A DNA stretch of 64,000 bases from Sulfurisoma sediminicola (GTDB taxonomy: Bacteria > Pseudomonadota > Gammaproteobacteria > Burkholderiales > Rhodocyclaceae), in NCBI RefSeq assembly GCF_003865015.1, contig NZ_BHVV01000002.1, positions 390,212-454,211 on the forward strand, given 5' to 3'. The first letter of the stretch is position 1. Every line of letters begins with the position of its first letter. The notes under the pieces are model-generated. The model made no database searches. It had not been told where the DNA came from and worked only from the letters and a program-made list of their open reading frames with translations. Position numbers and translations under genes: made by a program. Of the stretch, positions 57,509 to 64,000 are shown piece after piece.

Positions 57509-57538
57509 TTGACAAGCGCCCGATTGGCCTATTAGAAT
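57509..57538 (+). promoter_or_regulatory. Strong promoter of rplM-rpsI
   Basis: Perfect -35 TTGACA (57509-57514) and -10 TAGAAT (57533-57538), 18-base spacing. Start near 57545, leaving a ~50-base leader with a GCCCGAGTTTCGGGC hairpin near the ribosome site of rplM. Confidence 0.85.
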
Positions 57539-57594
57539 TGAAAGCTTTCCGCAATTAGTTGCCGCCCGAGTTTCGGGCGCATAGAGGAACACCG

Positions 57595-58023
57595 ATGAAA
57601 ACCTTTTCCGCCAAGCCGCACGAAGTCAAGCGCGACTGGTTCGTCGTAGATGCGACGGACAAGGTGCTGGGCCGCATGGCCGCCGAGATCGCCCGTCGCC
57701 TGCGCGGCAAGCACAAGACCGAATATACCCCCCACGTGGATACCGGCGACTATATCGTCGTCGTCAATGTGGACAAGCTGCGCGTTACCGGCAACAAGGC
57801 CGAGGACAAGAAATACTTCCGTCACTCCGGCTTCCCAGGCGGTATCTACGAAACCAATTTCAAGAAGATGCAGCTGCGCTTCCCCGGCCGCATTCTCGAA
57901 AAGGCGGTCAAGGGCATGTTGCCCAAGGGCCCGCTCGGCTACGCGATGCTGAAAAAGATGAAGTGCTACGCCGGCGCTGCGCATCCGCACACCGCCCAGC
58001 AGCCCAAGGCTCTGGAAGTCTGA
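57595..58023 (+). CDS. rplM: 50S ribosomal protein L13
   Basis: 142 residues, standard. [56 protein letters not shown] and [19 protein letters not shown] are L13 signatures. AGAGGAA precedes the ATG. Operon with rpsI. Confidence 0.99.
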   Translation: MKTFSAKPHEVKRDWFVVDATDKVLGRMAAEIARRLRGKHKTEYTPHVDTGDYIVVVNVDKLRVTGNKAEDKKYFRHSGFPGGIYETNFKKMQLRFPGRILEKAVKGMLPKGPLGYAMLKKMKCYAGAAHPHTAQQPKALEV

Positions 58024-58052
58024 GCCACCGGACACTAGAAGGAAACCAATTC

Positions 58053-58445
58053 ATGGCCGCCAACTACTACTATGGCACGGGCCGCCGCAAGACTGCGGTG
58101 GCGCGCGTGTTCCTGAAATCCGGCTCCGGCAAGTTCGTCGTGAACGACAAGCCGGTCGACGAGTTCTTCTCGCGCGAAACCGGCCGCATGATCGTGCGCC
58201 AGCCGCTCGAACTGACCCAGCACGCCTCGACGTTCGACATCATGGTCAACGTTACCGGTGGCGGCGAGTCGGGGCAGGCCGGTGCCGTCCGCCACGGCAT
58301 CACCCGCGCCCTGATCGAGTACGATGCCACGCTCAAGCCTGCACTTTCAGGCGCCGGCTTCGTGACCCGCGATGCCCGTGAGGTGGAGCGCAAGAAGGTC
58401 GGCTTCCACAAGGCGCGTCGCCGCAAGCAGTTCTCGAAGCGTTAA
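58053..58445 (+). CDS. rpsI: 30S ribosomal protein S9
   Basis: 130 residues. [41 protein letters not shown] and the C-terminal [17 protein letters not shown] that reaches the P-site. AAGGAAA ribosome site; 29 bases after rplM; followed by a terminator. Confidence 0.99.
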   Translation: MAANYYYGTGRRKTAVARVFLKSGSGKFVVNDKPVDEFFSRETGRMIVRQPLELTQHASTFDIMVNVTGGGESGQAGAVRHGITRALIEYDATLKPALSGAGFVTRDAREVERKKVGFHKARRRKQFSKR

Positions 58446-58465
58446 TTCGCGTTCCGCATCCGAAG

Positions 58466-58499
58466 AGGCCGCCCCAGGGAAACCAAGGGCGGCCTTTTC
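58466..58499 (+). terminator. Terminator after rpsI
   Basis: Stem AGGCCGCCC (58466-58474) with GGGCGGCCT (58487-58495), then TTTT. Loop CAGGGAAACCAA. Confidence 0.85.
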
Positions 58500-58559
58500 G
58501 TCTGGGCGCGGTCTTTTCTGCGCTAGGATGCGACGAGTTCTCTGGAAAGGAGTCTAGGC

Positions 58560-59588
58560 ATGATCAAGGTGGGGATCGTCGGTGGCACCGGCTATACCGG
58601 TGTCGAATTGCTGCGCTTGCTGGCCCAGCATCCCGAGGTCGAACTGGCTGCGATTACCTCCCGTGGCGAGGCGGGTACCGCGGTGGCTGACATGTTTCCC
58701 AGCCTGCGCGGCCGGGTGCAACTTCAGTTCAGCGACCCCAAGGACGCGCCGCTCGACCGTTGCGACGTCGTCTTTTTCGCCACCCCCAACGGTGTGGCGA
58801 TGCAGCAGACCCGAGCCTTGCTCGACGCCGGCGTGCGCGTGATCGATCTTGCCGCCGACTTCCGCATTAAGGACATCGGGATTTGGGAGAAGTGGTACGG
58901 CATGAGCCATGCGGCACCGGATCTCGTAGCCGAGGCCGTTTATGGTTTGCCGGAAGTGAATCGCGAAGCGATTCGCAAGGCGCGGCTCGTCGCCAACCCA
59001 GGCTGTTATCCGACGGCGACCCAGTTGGGTTTCCTGCCGCTGGTGGAGGCCGGTTGCGTAGATGTCGGCTACCTCGTGGCCGATGCCAAGTCCGGGGTGT
59101 CCGGAGCCGGGCGCAAGGCGGAGACGAATATCCTTTTTTCGGAGGCGTCGGATAACTTCAAGGCCTATGGTGTGCAAGGTCATCGCCACCTGCCCGAGAT
59201 CCGGCAGGGATTGGCGATTGCAGCCGGGCGCGAGGTGGGGCTGACCTTCGTGCCCCATCTGACCCCAATGATTCGCGGCATCCATGCGACCTTGTATGCC
59301 AGGGTCACGCGGGAGGAAGATTTCCAGGCACTGTTCGAGCAGCGCTACGCCGCCGAACCTTTCGTGGATGTGCTCCCGCCCAAGTCGCACCCAGATACTC
59401 GTTCGGTACGGGCGGCCAACACCTGCCGCATTGCGATCCATCGCCCGCAGGGTGGCGAGATGCTGGTCATCCTCTCGGTCATCGATAATCTCGTCAAGGG
59501 TGCGGCTGGCCAAGCGGTGCAGAACATGAACCTCATGCATGGGCTGGACGAATGCACTGGTCTGGGGCAGGTTCCCGTATTGCCGTAG
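58560..59588 (+). CDS. argC: N-acetyl-gamma-glutamyl-phosphate reductase
   Basis: 342 residues. Third step of arginine synthesis, NADPH-dependent. [31 protein letters not shown], catalytic cysteine in [18 protein letters not shown] and [15 protein letters not shown] ribosome site before ATG 58560. Confidence 0.97.
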   Translation: MIKVGIVGGTGYTGVELLRLLAQHPEVELAAITSRGEAGTAVADMFPSLRGRVQLQFSDPKDAPLDRCDVVFFATPNGVAMQQTRALLDAGVRVIDLAADFRIKDIGIWEKWYGMSHAAPDLVAEAVYGLPEVNREAIRKARLVANPGCYPTATQLGFLPLVEAGCVDVGYLVADAKSGVSGAGRKAETNILFSEASDNFKAYGVQGHRHLPEIRQGLAIAAGREVGLTFVPHLTPMIRGIHATLYARVTREEDFQALFEQRYAAEPFVDVLPPKSHPDTRSVRAANTCRIAIHRPQGGEMLVILSVIDNLVKGAAGQAVQNMNLMHGLDECTGLGQVPVLP

Positions 59589-60322
59589 CGTTGAGGCGCC
59601 TGCGCGGGCGCTTCGGCATCGCCGCCCCGCGCGTCGCCGTAAGGACGCACATTCCGTGGTATTGGCGCGGCCTGGCGATCATCGTCATGTCGGCCGCAGC
59701 TCTGGCCCTGGCTGGCTGGATTTACGACATGGGCCGGCGTTTCGCCGGCTTCGATAGCTCTCATTCTGCCCAGGAAGTCGCGACGTTGCGTTCCCGAGTA
59801 CAGGAATTGGAAACGGAACGCGTGCGCTTGCGTGGCGCGGCGGATGCCAGCGAGAGCAAGATCCAGATCGAGCAGGCGACCCAGCGCCAGCTGACCGCGC
59901 AGGTTGGTGCGCTGGAACAGGAGAACGTCCGGCTAAGGGAGGATCTCGCGGCATTCGAAAATCTGGTGCAGGGCGAGGGTAAAGGCGGCGGCCTGGTTTT
60001 GAGCCGTTTCCGGGTGGAGGCGACGACGACACCCGGTCAATATCGCTTCCATCTCGTCGCGGCATTAAATGGCGGGAATAAACCTATTGAATTCAGTGGG
60101 ATGTTGAGGATCATCGCGACTGTGCAAGAGGGGGGGCGGGATGTTAGTATTCAAATTCCAGGGCCAAATGATCCTGCCACGGCCCAGTATCAAGTCACGA
60201 TCAAGCATTTCCGCAAGCTCGAGGGTGTTTTCTCCATTCCACCCGGAGCCCGCCTCAAGAGTGTCGAGGCTCGCTTGATGCAGGGTGGGGTCGTCAAGGC
60301 GACCCAGACCGCCATCTTTTGA
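59552..60322 (+). CDS. Membrane-anchored coiled-coil protein (DUF6776-like)
   Basis: 256 residues from ATG 59552, which overlaps argC by 37 bases; TTG 59591 is an alternative start. One transmembrane helix ([20 protein letters not shown], about 43-62), then a heptad-patterned coiled coil (about 75-135) and a beta-rich C-terminal domain ([35 protein letters not shown]). The constant position before a bactofilin in betaproteobacteria suggests a role with that cytoskeletal protein. No enzyme motif. Confidence 0.75.
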   Translation: MHWSGAGSRIAVALRRLRGRFGIAAPRVAVRTHIPWYWRGLAIIVMSAAALALAGWIYDMGRRFAGFDSSHSAQEVATLRSRVQELETERVRLRGAADASESKIQIEQATQRQLTAQVGALEQENVRLREDLAAFENLVQGEGKGGGLVLSRFRVEATTTPGQYRFHLVAALNGGNKPIEFSGMLRIIATVQEGGRDVSIQIPGPNDPATAQYQVTIKHFRKLEGVFSIPPGARLKSVEARLMQGGVVKATQTAIF

Positions 60323-60332
60323 AGGAACCGCC

Positions 60333-60737
60333 ATGTTTTCGAGAAAAACCCCGAAGCCGCAAAACCGAATTGACAGCCTGATCGGTGCCGGCACGTCAAT
60401 CGAAGGTGACATCAGTTTTTCCGGTGGCCTGCGCATCGACGGCGAGGTCAAAGGCAATGTCCGCGCTGTCGGTGACCAGCACAGTACGCTGGTGGTGAGT
60501 GAGCACGCGCGCATCGAGGGCGAGGTCAGCGTCAGCCATGTCGTGGTCAACGGCACGGTGATCGGCCCGGTACGGTCGGGCGAGTTTCTCGAATTGCAGC
60601 CCAAGGCGCGGGTTACCGGTGACGTCGAGTACAGTTCGATCGAGATGCACCTGGGCGCCGTGGTACAGGGGCGCCTGGTTCATCAGGGTACGCCGGCGAA
60701 GGCGGTGGAACTCAAGCTGGCGACATCAAACAGCTGA
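60333..60737 (+). CDS. Bactofilin (DUF583)
   Basis: 134 residues. Self-assembling beta-helix cytoskeletal protein: SLIGAGTSIEGDISFSGGLR, IDGEVKGNVRAVG, IEGEVSVSHVVVNGTVIGP and ARVTGDVEYSSIEMHLGAVV. Short flexible ends, the usual bactofilin plan. AAGGA before ATG. Often placed near M23 peptidases and peptidoglycan shape control; an M23 gene is found at 61268. Confidence 0.93.
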   Translation: MFSRKTPKPQNRIDSLIGAGTSIEGDISFSGGLRIDGEVKGNVRAVGDQHSTLVVSEHARIEGEVSVSHVVVNGTVIGPVRSGEFLELQPKARVTGDVEYSSIEMHLGAVVQGRLVHQGTPAKAVELKLATSNS

Positions 60738-60769
60738 TGCCCGATTGATTTTTCCCGCTCCAGCCTCAT

Positions 60770-60798
60770 TTGACGCACAGTGGCAAAGCCCAGATAAT
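60770..60798 (+). promoter_or_regulatory. Promoter of erpA
   Basis: TTGACG (60770-60775) and GATAAT (60793-60798) with 17-base spacing. Start near 60805, giving a ~28-base leader with AGGAGAG. Confidence 0.75.
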
Positions 60799-60832
60799 TG
60801 ACCATCCCCGACATCCGACAGGAGAGAACATC

Positions 60833-61183
60833 ATGAACGCACCGAACGAAATGCCCGCCCCGTTCAACTTCACCGACAGCGCCGCCAACAAGGTCAAGGA
60901 ACTGATCCAGGAAGAAGGCAATCCCGACCTCAAGCTGCGTGTTTTCGTTACCGGTGGCGGCTGCTCCGGCTTCCAGTATGGCTTTACCTTTGACGAGGTG
61001 GCCAATGAGGACGACACCTCGATGGTCAAGAACGGCGTCACCCTTCTGATCGACCCGATGAGCTACCAGTATCTGGTTGGCGCTGAAATCGACTATACCG
61101 AGGGTCTCGAGGGCTCGCAGTTTGTGATCAAGAACCCGAACGCGACCAGTACCTGCGGCTGCGGTTCGTCGTTCTCGGCCTGA
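60833..61183 (+). CDS. erpA: Iron-sulfur cluster insertion protein ErpA
   Basis: 116 residues. A-type carrier that delivers [4Fe-4S] clusters. The three ligating cysteines are in [11 protein letters not shown] and the C-terminal TCGCGSSFS. Needed for the many FeS enzymes in this window. Own promoter and terminator. Confidence 0.96.
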   Translation: MNAPNEMPAPFNFTDSAANKVKELIQEEGNPDLKLRVFVTGGGCSGFQYGFTFDEVANEDDTSMVKNGVTLLIDPMSYQYLVGAEIDYTEGLEGSQFVIKNPNATSTCGCGSSFSA

Positions 61184-61213
61184 GTTACCGATACCCCGTA
61201 CATCCGGGGGTGG

Positions 61214-61243
61214 AAAAAGGGGGTGCCGCGGCACCCCCTTTTT
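61214..61243. terminator. Bidirectional terminator between erpA and the M23 peptidase gene
   Basis: Perfect 14-bp stem AAAAAGGGGGTGCC (61214-61227) with GGCACCCCCTTTTT (61230-61243). The A/T ends give a T-run on both strands, so it serves erpA and the convergent gene. Confidence 0.92.
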
Positions 61244-61267
61244 CGTTTCTAACTGAGCTATGAGGGG

Positions 61268-62599
61268 TCAGTCGAGTAATGCGAGATTAACGCCGCGGAT
61301 CAGTTCGATTCGCGCCAGTTCCGGTTTCAGGGATGTCCGGAATCTTGCCAGTTCCTCAGGCGCGAGTGGCGGCGCCGTCGGGAGGGCGACGCTCAGCGGG
61401 TTTTGATGGACGTCGTTGATGCGGAATTCGTAGTGCAAATGTGGGCCACTGGCCAGTCCGGTCGCACCGACGTAGGCGATCACGTCGCCCTGACCGACGC
61501 GGCTGCCCTTCCTTAGACCGCTCGCGAACCCGGAGAGGTGGCCGTATAGCGTCGTGTACCGTCCTTGATGGCGTAGTACGACGACCTTGCCGTAGCCCCC
61601 TTGAGTTCCGACGAAGTCGACGACGCCGTCACCGGTCGCCTTGACGCGGGTACCGACCGGAGCACCGTAATCCGTGCCTTTGTGGGCGCGCCATTTCTGC
61701 AACACGGGATGGAAGCGGGAAGCGGAGAATCCCGAAGTGACACGCGAGAATTCCAGTGGCGAACGCAGGAAGGCCTTGCGTACGTTCTTCCCGTCGAAGG
61801 TATAATAGCCGCCCTGACCGGGGGCTGATTCGAACCAGGCTGCGCTGAACGTCTTGCCATTGCTAACGAACTCGGCGGCGAGAATGCGGCCGGTGCGGAC
61901 CAGTCGGCCCTGATGCAGCAACGATTCGAAGATTACCGAGAAGCGGTCGCCCTTGCGGAGGTCGCGATGGAAATCTATATCCCCGCCGAAGATGTCGGCA
62001 AGCCCGGTCGCTACAGCGTCTGGAATGCCTGCGGCATCGGTAGCGCCGAACAGCGAATGGCGAATCTCTGCAGTCTTCAGTACGACCTGGGTATCAAGTT
62101 GCAGCGGCTGCTCGCTGACGCGGAATGATTGCTCGGAACGCTCGACCAGCAGTGCCTTGTCGTTGCTGCCATTGAGCGGGAAGGTCAGGGACTGCAGTTC
62201 GCCATTGGCGCCGACATGAGCGGTGACGTTCTTGCCGGGGCTGAGCTGGCGGAAGATCGGTGACGCCTCATTGTTCGAGCGAAGTAGTTCAAGGGTCTTG
62301 GTCTCGGTAACGCCGAGGCGACCGAGCAGGGCCGCGACGGTATCGCCGCGCTGAATCCGTTCTTCCCTGGCAAAGCTTGCCCCGGCGAGTTCCACGCTGG
62401 AACCGTGTTGTGGTGCCAGTGACTCGACTCGGATCTGCTGTAGGCGCTCGATCTCCAGCGTTCCCGGAGCGGTGCCGAAGGCGGCAACCATGCCGAAAAG
62501 GGATGCAGCGGCCACGCCGGCGGAGGCCCAGAAATGACGGGGCCGGGCGTCGCGGAGCTTGGGCAGTTGCGCTAGAATCCGGCTCTTTTCCTTAGTCAC
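61268..62599 (-). CDS. M23-family peptidoglycan endopeptidase (MepM-like)
   Basis: About 443 residues from GTG 62599 (MTKEKSRILAQLPKLRD); TTG 62620 is also possible and neither has a good ribosome site. One N-terminal membrane helix (FWASAGVAAASLFGMVAAF), a LysM/OapA-like region, then LytM fold with zinc motifs HKGTDYGAPVG, LYGHLSGF and GPHLHYEFRIN. It hydrolyses peptide cross-links in the periplasm. Divergent from tyrS, in line with the bactofilin neighbourhood. Confidence 0.9.
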   Translation of the reverse strand: MTKEKSRILAQLPKLRDARPRHFWASAGVAAASLFGMVAAFGTAPGTLEIERLQQIRVESLAPQHGSSVELAGASFAREERIQRGDTVAALLGRLGVTETKTLELLRSNNEASPIFRQLSPGKNVTAHVGANGELQSLTFPLNGSNDKALLVERSEQSFRVSEQPLQLDTQVVLKTAEIRHSLFGATDAAGIPDAVATGLADIFGGDIDFHRDLRKGDRFSVIFESLLHQGRLVRTGRILAAEFVSNGKTFSAAWFESAPGQGGYYTFDGKNVRKAFLRSPLEFSRVTSGFSASRFHPVLQKWRAHKGTDYGAPVGTRVKATGDGVVDFVGTQGGYGKVVVLRHQGRYTTLYGHLSGFASGLRKGSRVGQGDVIAYVGATGLASGPHLHYEFRINDVHQNPLSVALPTAPPLAPEELARFRTSLKPELARIELIRGVNLALLD

Positions 62600-62678
62600 T
62601 CGATGGTCGGTTCGGCTCAAAAAAGTCGGCCGAGTCTAGCAGAATTCCCCCGGCCGTCAAAACCGCGAAACCGCAGTC

Positions 62679-63866
62679 ATGACTGACATCCAATCGCAAC
62701 TGGCGCTGATCAAGCGCGGCGCCGACGAGCTACTCATCGAGGCCGAACTCGTCGAGAAACTCAAGTCCGGACGGCCCCTGCGCATCAAGGCCGGCTTCGA
62801 TCCGACGGCGCCGGATCTGCATCTTGGTCACACGGTGCTGATCAACAAGTTGCGGCATTTTCAGGAACTGGGTCACCACGTGATGTTCCTGATCGGGGAC
62901 TTCACCGGAATGATCGGGGACCCGACCGGCAAGAACGCGACACGGCCGCCGCTGTCGCGCGAGCAGATTCTGGCCAATGCGGAAACCTACCGGGAACAGG
63001 TCTTCAAGATCCTCGACCCGGAGAAGACCGAGGTCAGCTTCAACTCCACCTGGTTCGAGCCGATTGGCGCGGCGGGTATGATCAAGCTTGCGGCATTGCA
63101 TACTGTCGCGCGGATGCTCGAGCGCGACGACTTTTCCAAGCGCTACTCCAGCGGTCAGCCGATTGCAATCCACGAGTTTCTCTATCCACTCTGTCAGGGC
63201 TACGATTCGGTCGCGATGAAGGCCGATGTCGAGCTTGGGGGCACGGATCAAAAGTTCAATCTCCTGGTCGGGCGCGAATTGCAGAAGCACTACGGCCAGT
63301 CGCGGCAATGCGTGCTGATGATGCCGCTGCTCGAAGGCCTCGACGGCGTGAATAAGATGTCGAAGTCGTTGGGGAACTATGTGGGCATCGCCGAGCCGCC
63401 GAAGGAAATCTTCGGCAAGTTGATGTCCGTCTCCGACGAATTGATGTGGCGCTATTACGAGCTGCTGTCATTCCGCGGCAACGAGGAAATTGCGAAGCTC
63501 AAGCGGGAGGTCGCGGAGGGGCGCAATCCGCGTGACGTCAAGGTGTCGCTGGCGCAGGAGATCGTCGCCCGCTTCCACTCGCAGGCCGACGCCGAGGCGG
63601 CTCTGGCCGATTTCGAGGCGCGCTTCCAGAAGGGCGCGCTGCCGGACGACATGCCAGAACTGACTCTCCCAGCGGCACCGATTGCCCAAGTGTTGAAGGC
63701 GGCCGGGCTGGTCGCCAGCACGTCGGAAGCCATACGCATGATCGATGGTGGTGGCGTGCGTGCGAACGGCGAGCGCGTCAGCGACAAATCGCTCGTACCT
63801 GGCTCGGGTGAAACGGTGGTGTTGCAGGTCGGAAAGCGCAAGTTCGCACGCATCACCTTTAGCTGA
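62679..63866 (+). CDS. tyrS: Tyrosyl-tRNA synthetase (TyrZ/TyrS beta-type)
   Basis: 395 residues. Class I synthetase with HLGH in [20 protein letters not shown] in [25 protein letters not shown], and a C-terminal S4 RNA-binding domain. The next thing downstream is an rRNA promoter. Confidence 0.97.
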   Translation: MTDIQSQLALIKRGADELLIEAELVEKLKSGRPLRIKAGFDPTAPDLHLGHTVLINKLRHFQELGHHVMFLIGDFTGMIGDPTGKNATRPPLSREQILANAETYREQVFKILDPEKTEVSFNSTWFEPIGAAGMIKLAALHTVARMLERDDFSKRYSSGQPIAIHEFLYPLCQGYDSVAMKADVELGGTDQKFNLLVGRELQKHYGQSRQCVLMMPLLEGLDGVNKMSKSLGNYVGIAEPPKEIFGKLMSVSDELMWRYYELLSFRGNEEIAKLKREVAEGRNPRDVKVSLAQEIVARFHSQADAEAALADFEARFQKGALPDDMPELTLPAAPIAQVLKAAGLVASTSEAIRMIDGGGVRANGERVSDKSLVPGSGETVVLQVGKRKFARITFS

Positions 63867-63921
63867 GTGCCGCTGCGGGCAAGCCTTCCCGGGCTGAATG
63901 GAAATTTTTTTCGAGAAAGTG

Positions 63922-63949
63922 TTGACGGTGTGGAAACGCTCCGTATAAT
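63922..63949 (+). promoter_or_regulatory. rRNA operon promoter
   Basis: -35 TTGACG (63922-63927) and perfect -10 TATAAT (63944-63949), 16-base spacing, followed by GCGC (a GC discriminator as in rrn P1). AT-rich GAAATTTTTTTCGAGAAAG just upstream may be an UP element. The rRNA genes lie beyond the window. Confidence 0.85.
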
Positions 63950-63985
63950 GCGCGGCTCTTCGCTGCGGTTGTCACAAAGCAGCAA

Positions 63986-64000
63986 CGTTCTTTAACAGTT
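63986..64000 (+). other. rRNA leader with boxA-like sequence (cut by window edge)
   Basis: GTTCTTTAACAGTT at the right edge resembles the boxA antitermination element (TGCTCTTTAACA) of rRNA leaders. Together with the promoter it shows that a 16S rRNA operon begins here. Confidence 0.75.

Overview
The window looks like a chromosomal segment of a facultatively anaerobic, high-GC Gram-negative bacterium, most probably a betaproteobacterium of the Rhodocyclales (Azoarcus/Thauera/Sterolibacterium-like). The reasons are family-level only: third codon positions are mostly G/C; gene orders such as rsmI-yraN-diaA/gmhA-dolP, coq7-osmC-rplM-rpsI-argC and bactofilin-erpA-M23 peptidase-tyrS-rrn are betaproteobacterial; the pyruvate dehydrogenase is the homodimeric AceE type; and FNR-type boxes lie in front of redox operons. 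No insertion sequence, prophage or CRISPR array was seen.

Layout. 1-155 is the 5' end of dusB. 408-4200 holds an FNR-box promoter and a four-gene redox cluster (Tat-exported ferredoxin, NrfD-type membrane protein, four-haem cytochrome c, unknown small protein). 4439-6528 (minus strand) has YaiI, YajD, a LysE-type exporter and a thioredoxin-fold protein. 6571-10532 has rsmE, a two-domain PPK2, argA and yggX. 10628-18518 (minus strand) has phoU, rpiA and a pyruvate dehydrogenase operon aceE-aceF-lpdA that contains a proteasome-like Ntn-hydrolase gene. 18655-23228 has repeats, an FNR box and a four-gene 2-oxoacid:acceptor oxidoreductase of PadEFGHI type; 23273-24970 is a diguanylate cyclase. 25041-31197 is a more ordinary accessory stretch (TPR protein, small lipoprotein, DUF1345, AI-2E family, RlmN paralogue, HIT-type enzyme, outer-membrane-like protein). 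31228-37694 has fabI, an acetate-CoA ligase, a pair of large palindromes, and a second 2-oxoacid dehydrogenase (E1alpha, E1beta, E2) ending in its own acyl carrier protein. 37730-42596 has an FNR-like box and iorA-iorB-folD-purE-tsaC with overlapping starts. 42691-64000 is mainly housekeeping: glgP, tRNA-Ala, TAXI protein, heptose genes, rsmI, pyrC, rnpB, proS, rppH, coq7, osmC, an sRNA candidate, rplM-rpsI, argC, bactofilin, erpA, an M23 peptidase, tyrS and the promoter of an rRNA operon that runs off the right edge.

How the parts fit. The window carries four separate 2-oxoacid-oxidising systems: AceEF-Lpd, a PadEFGHI/POR-type oxidoreductase, an E1/E2/ACP dehydrogenase without its own E3, and indolepyruvate:ferredoxin oxidoreductase. 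Two of them, plus the NrfD-type complex, sit behind TTGA-N6-TCAA boxes, so I infer a set of genes switched on when oxygen is low. The most unusual structures are (i) two facing palindromic elements at 33994-34249 whose arms differ but whose inner flanks are the same, (ii) a predicted small RNA at 57357-57479 that displays a copy of the 16S rRNA anti-Shine-Dalgarno in a hairpin loop just upstream of rplM-rpsI, (iii) the Ntn hydrolase inside the pyruvate dehydrogenase operon, and (iv) the dehydrogenase-plus-ACP cluster.
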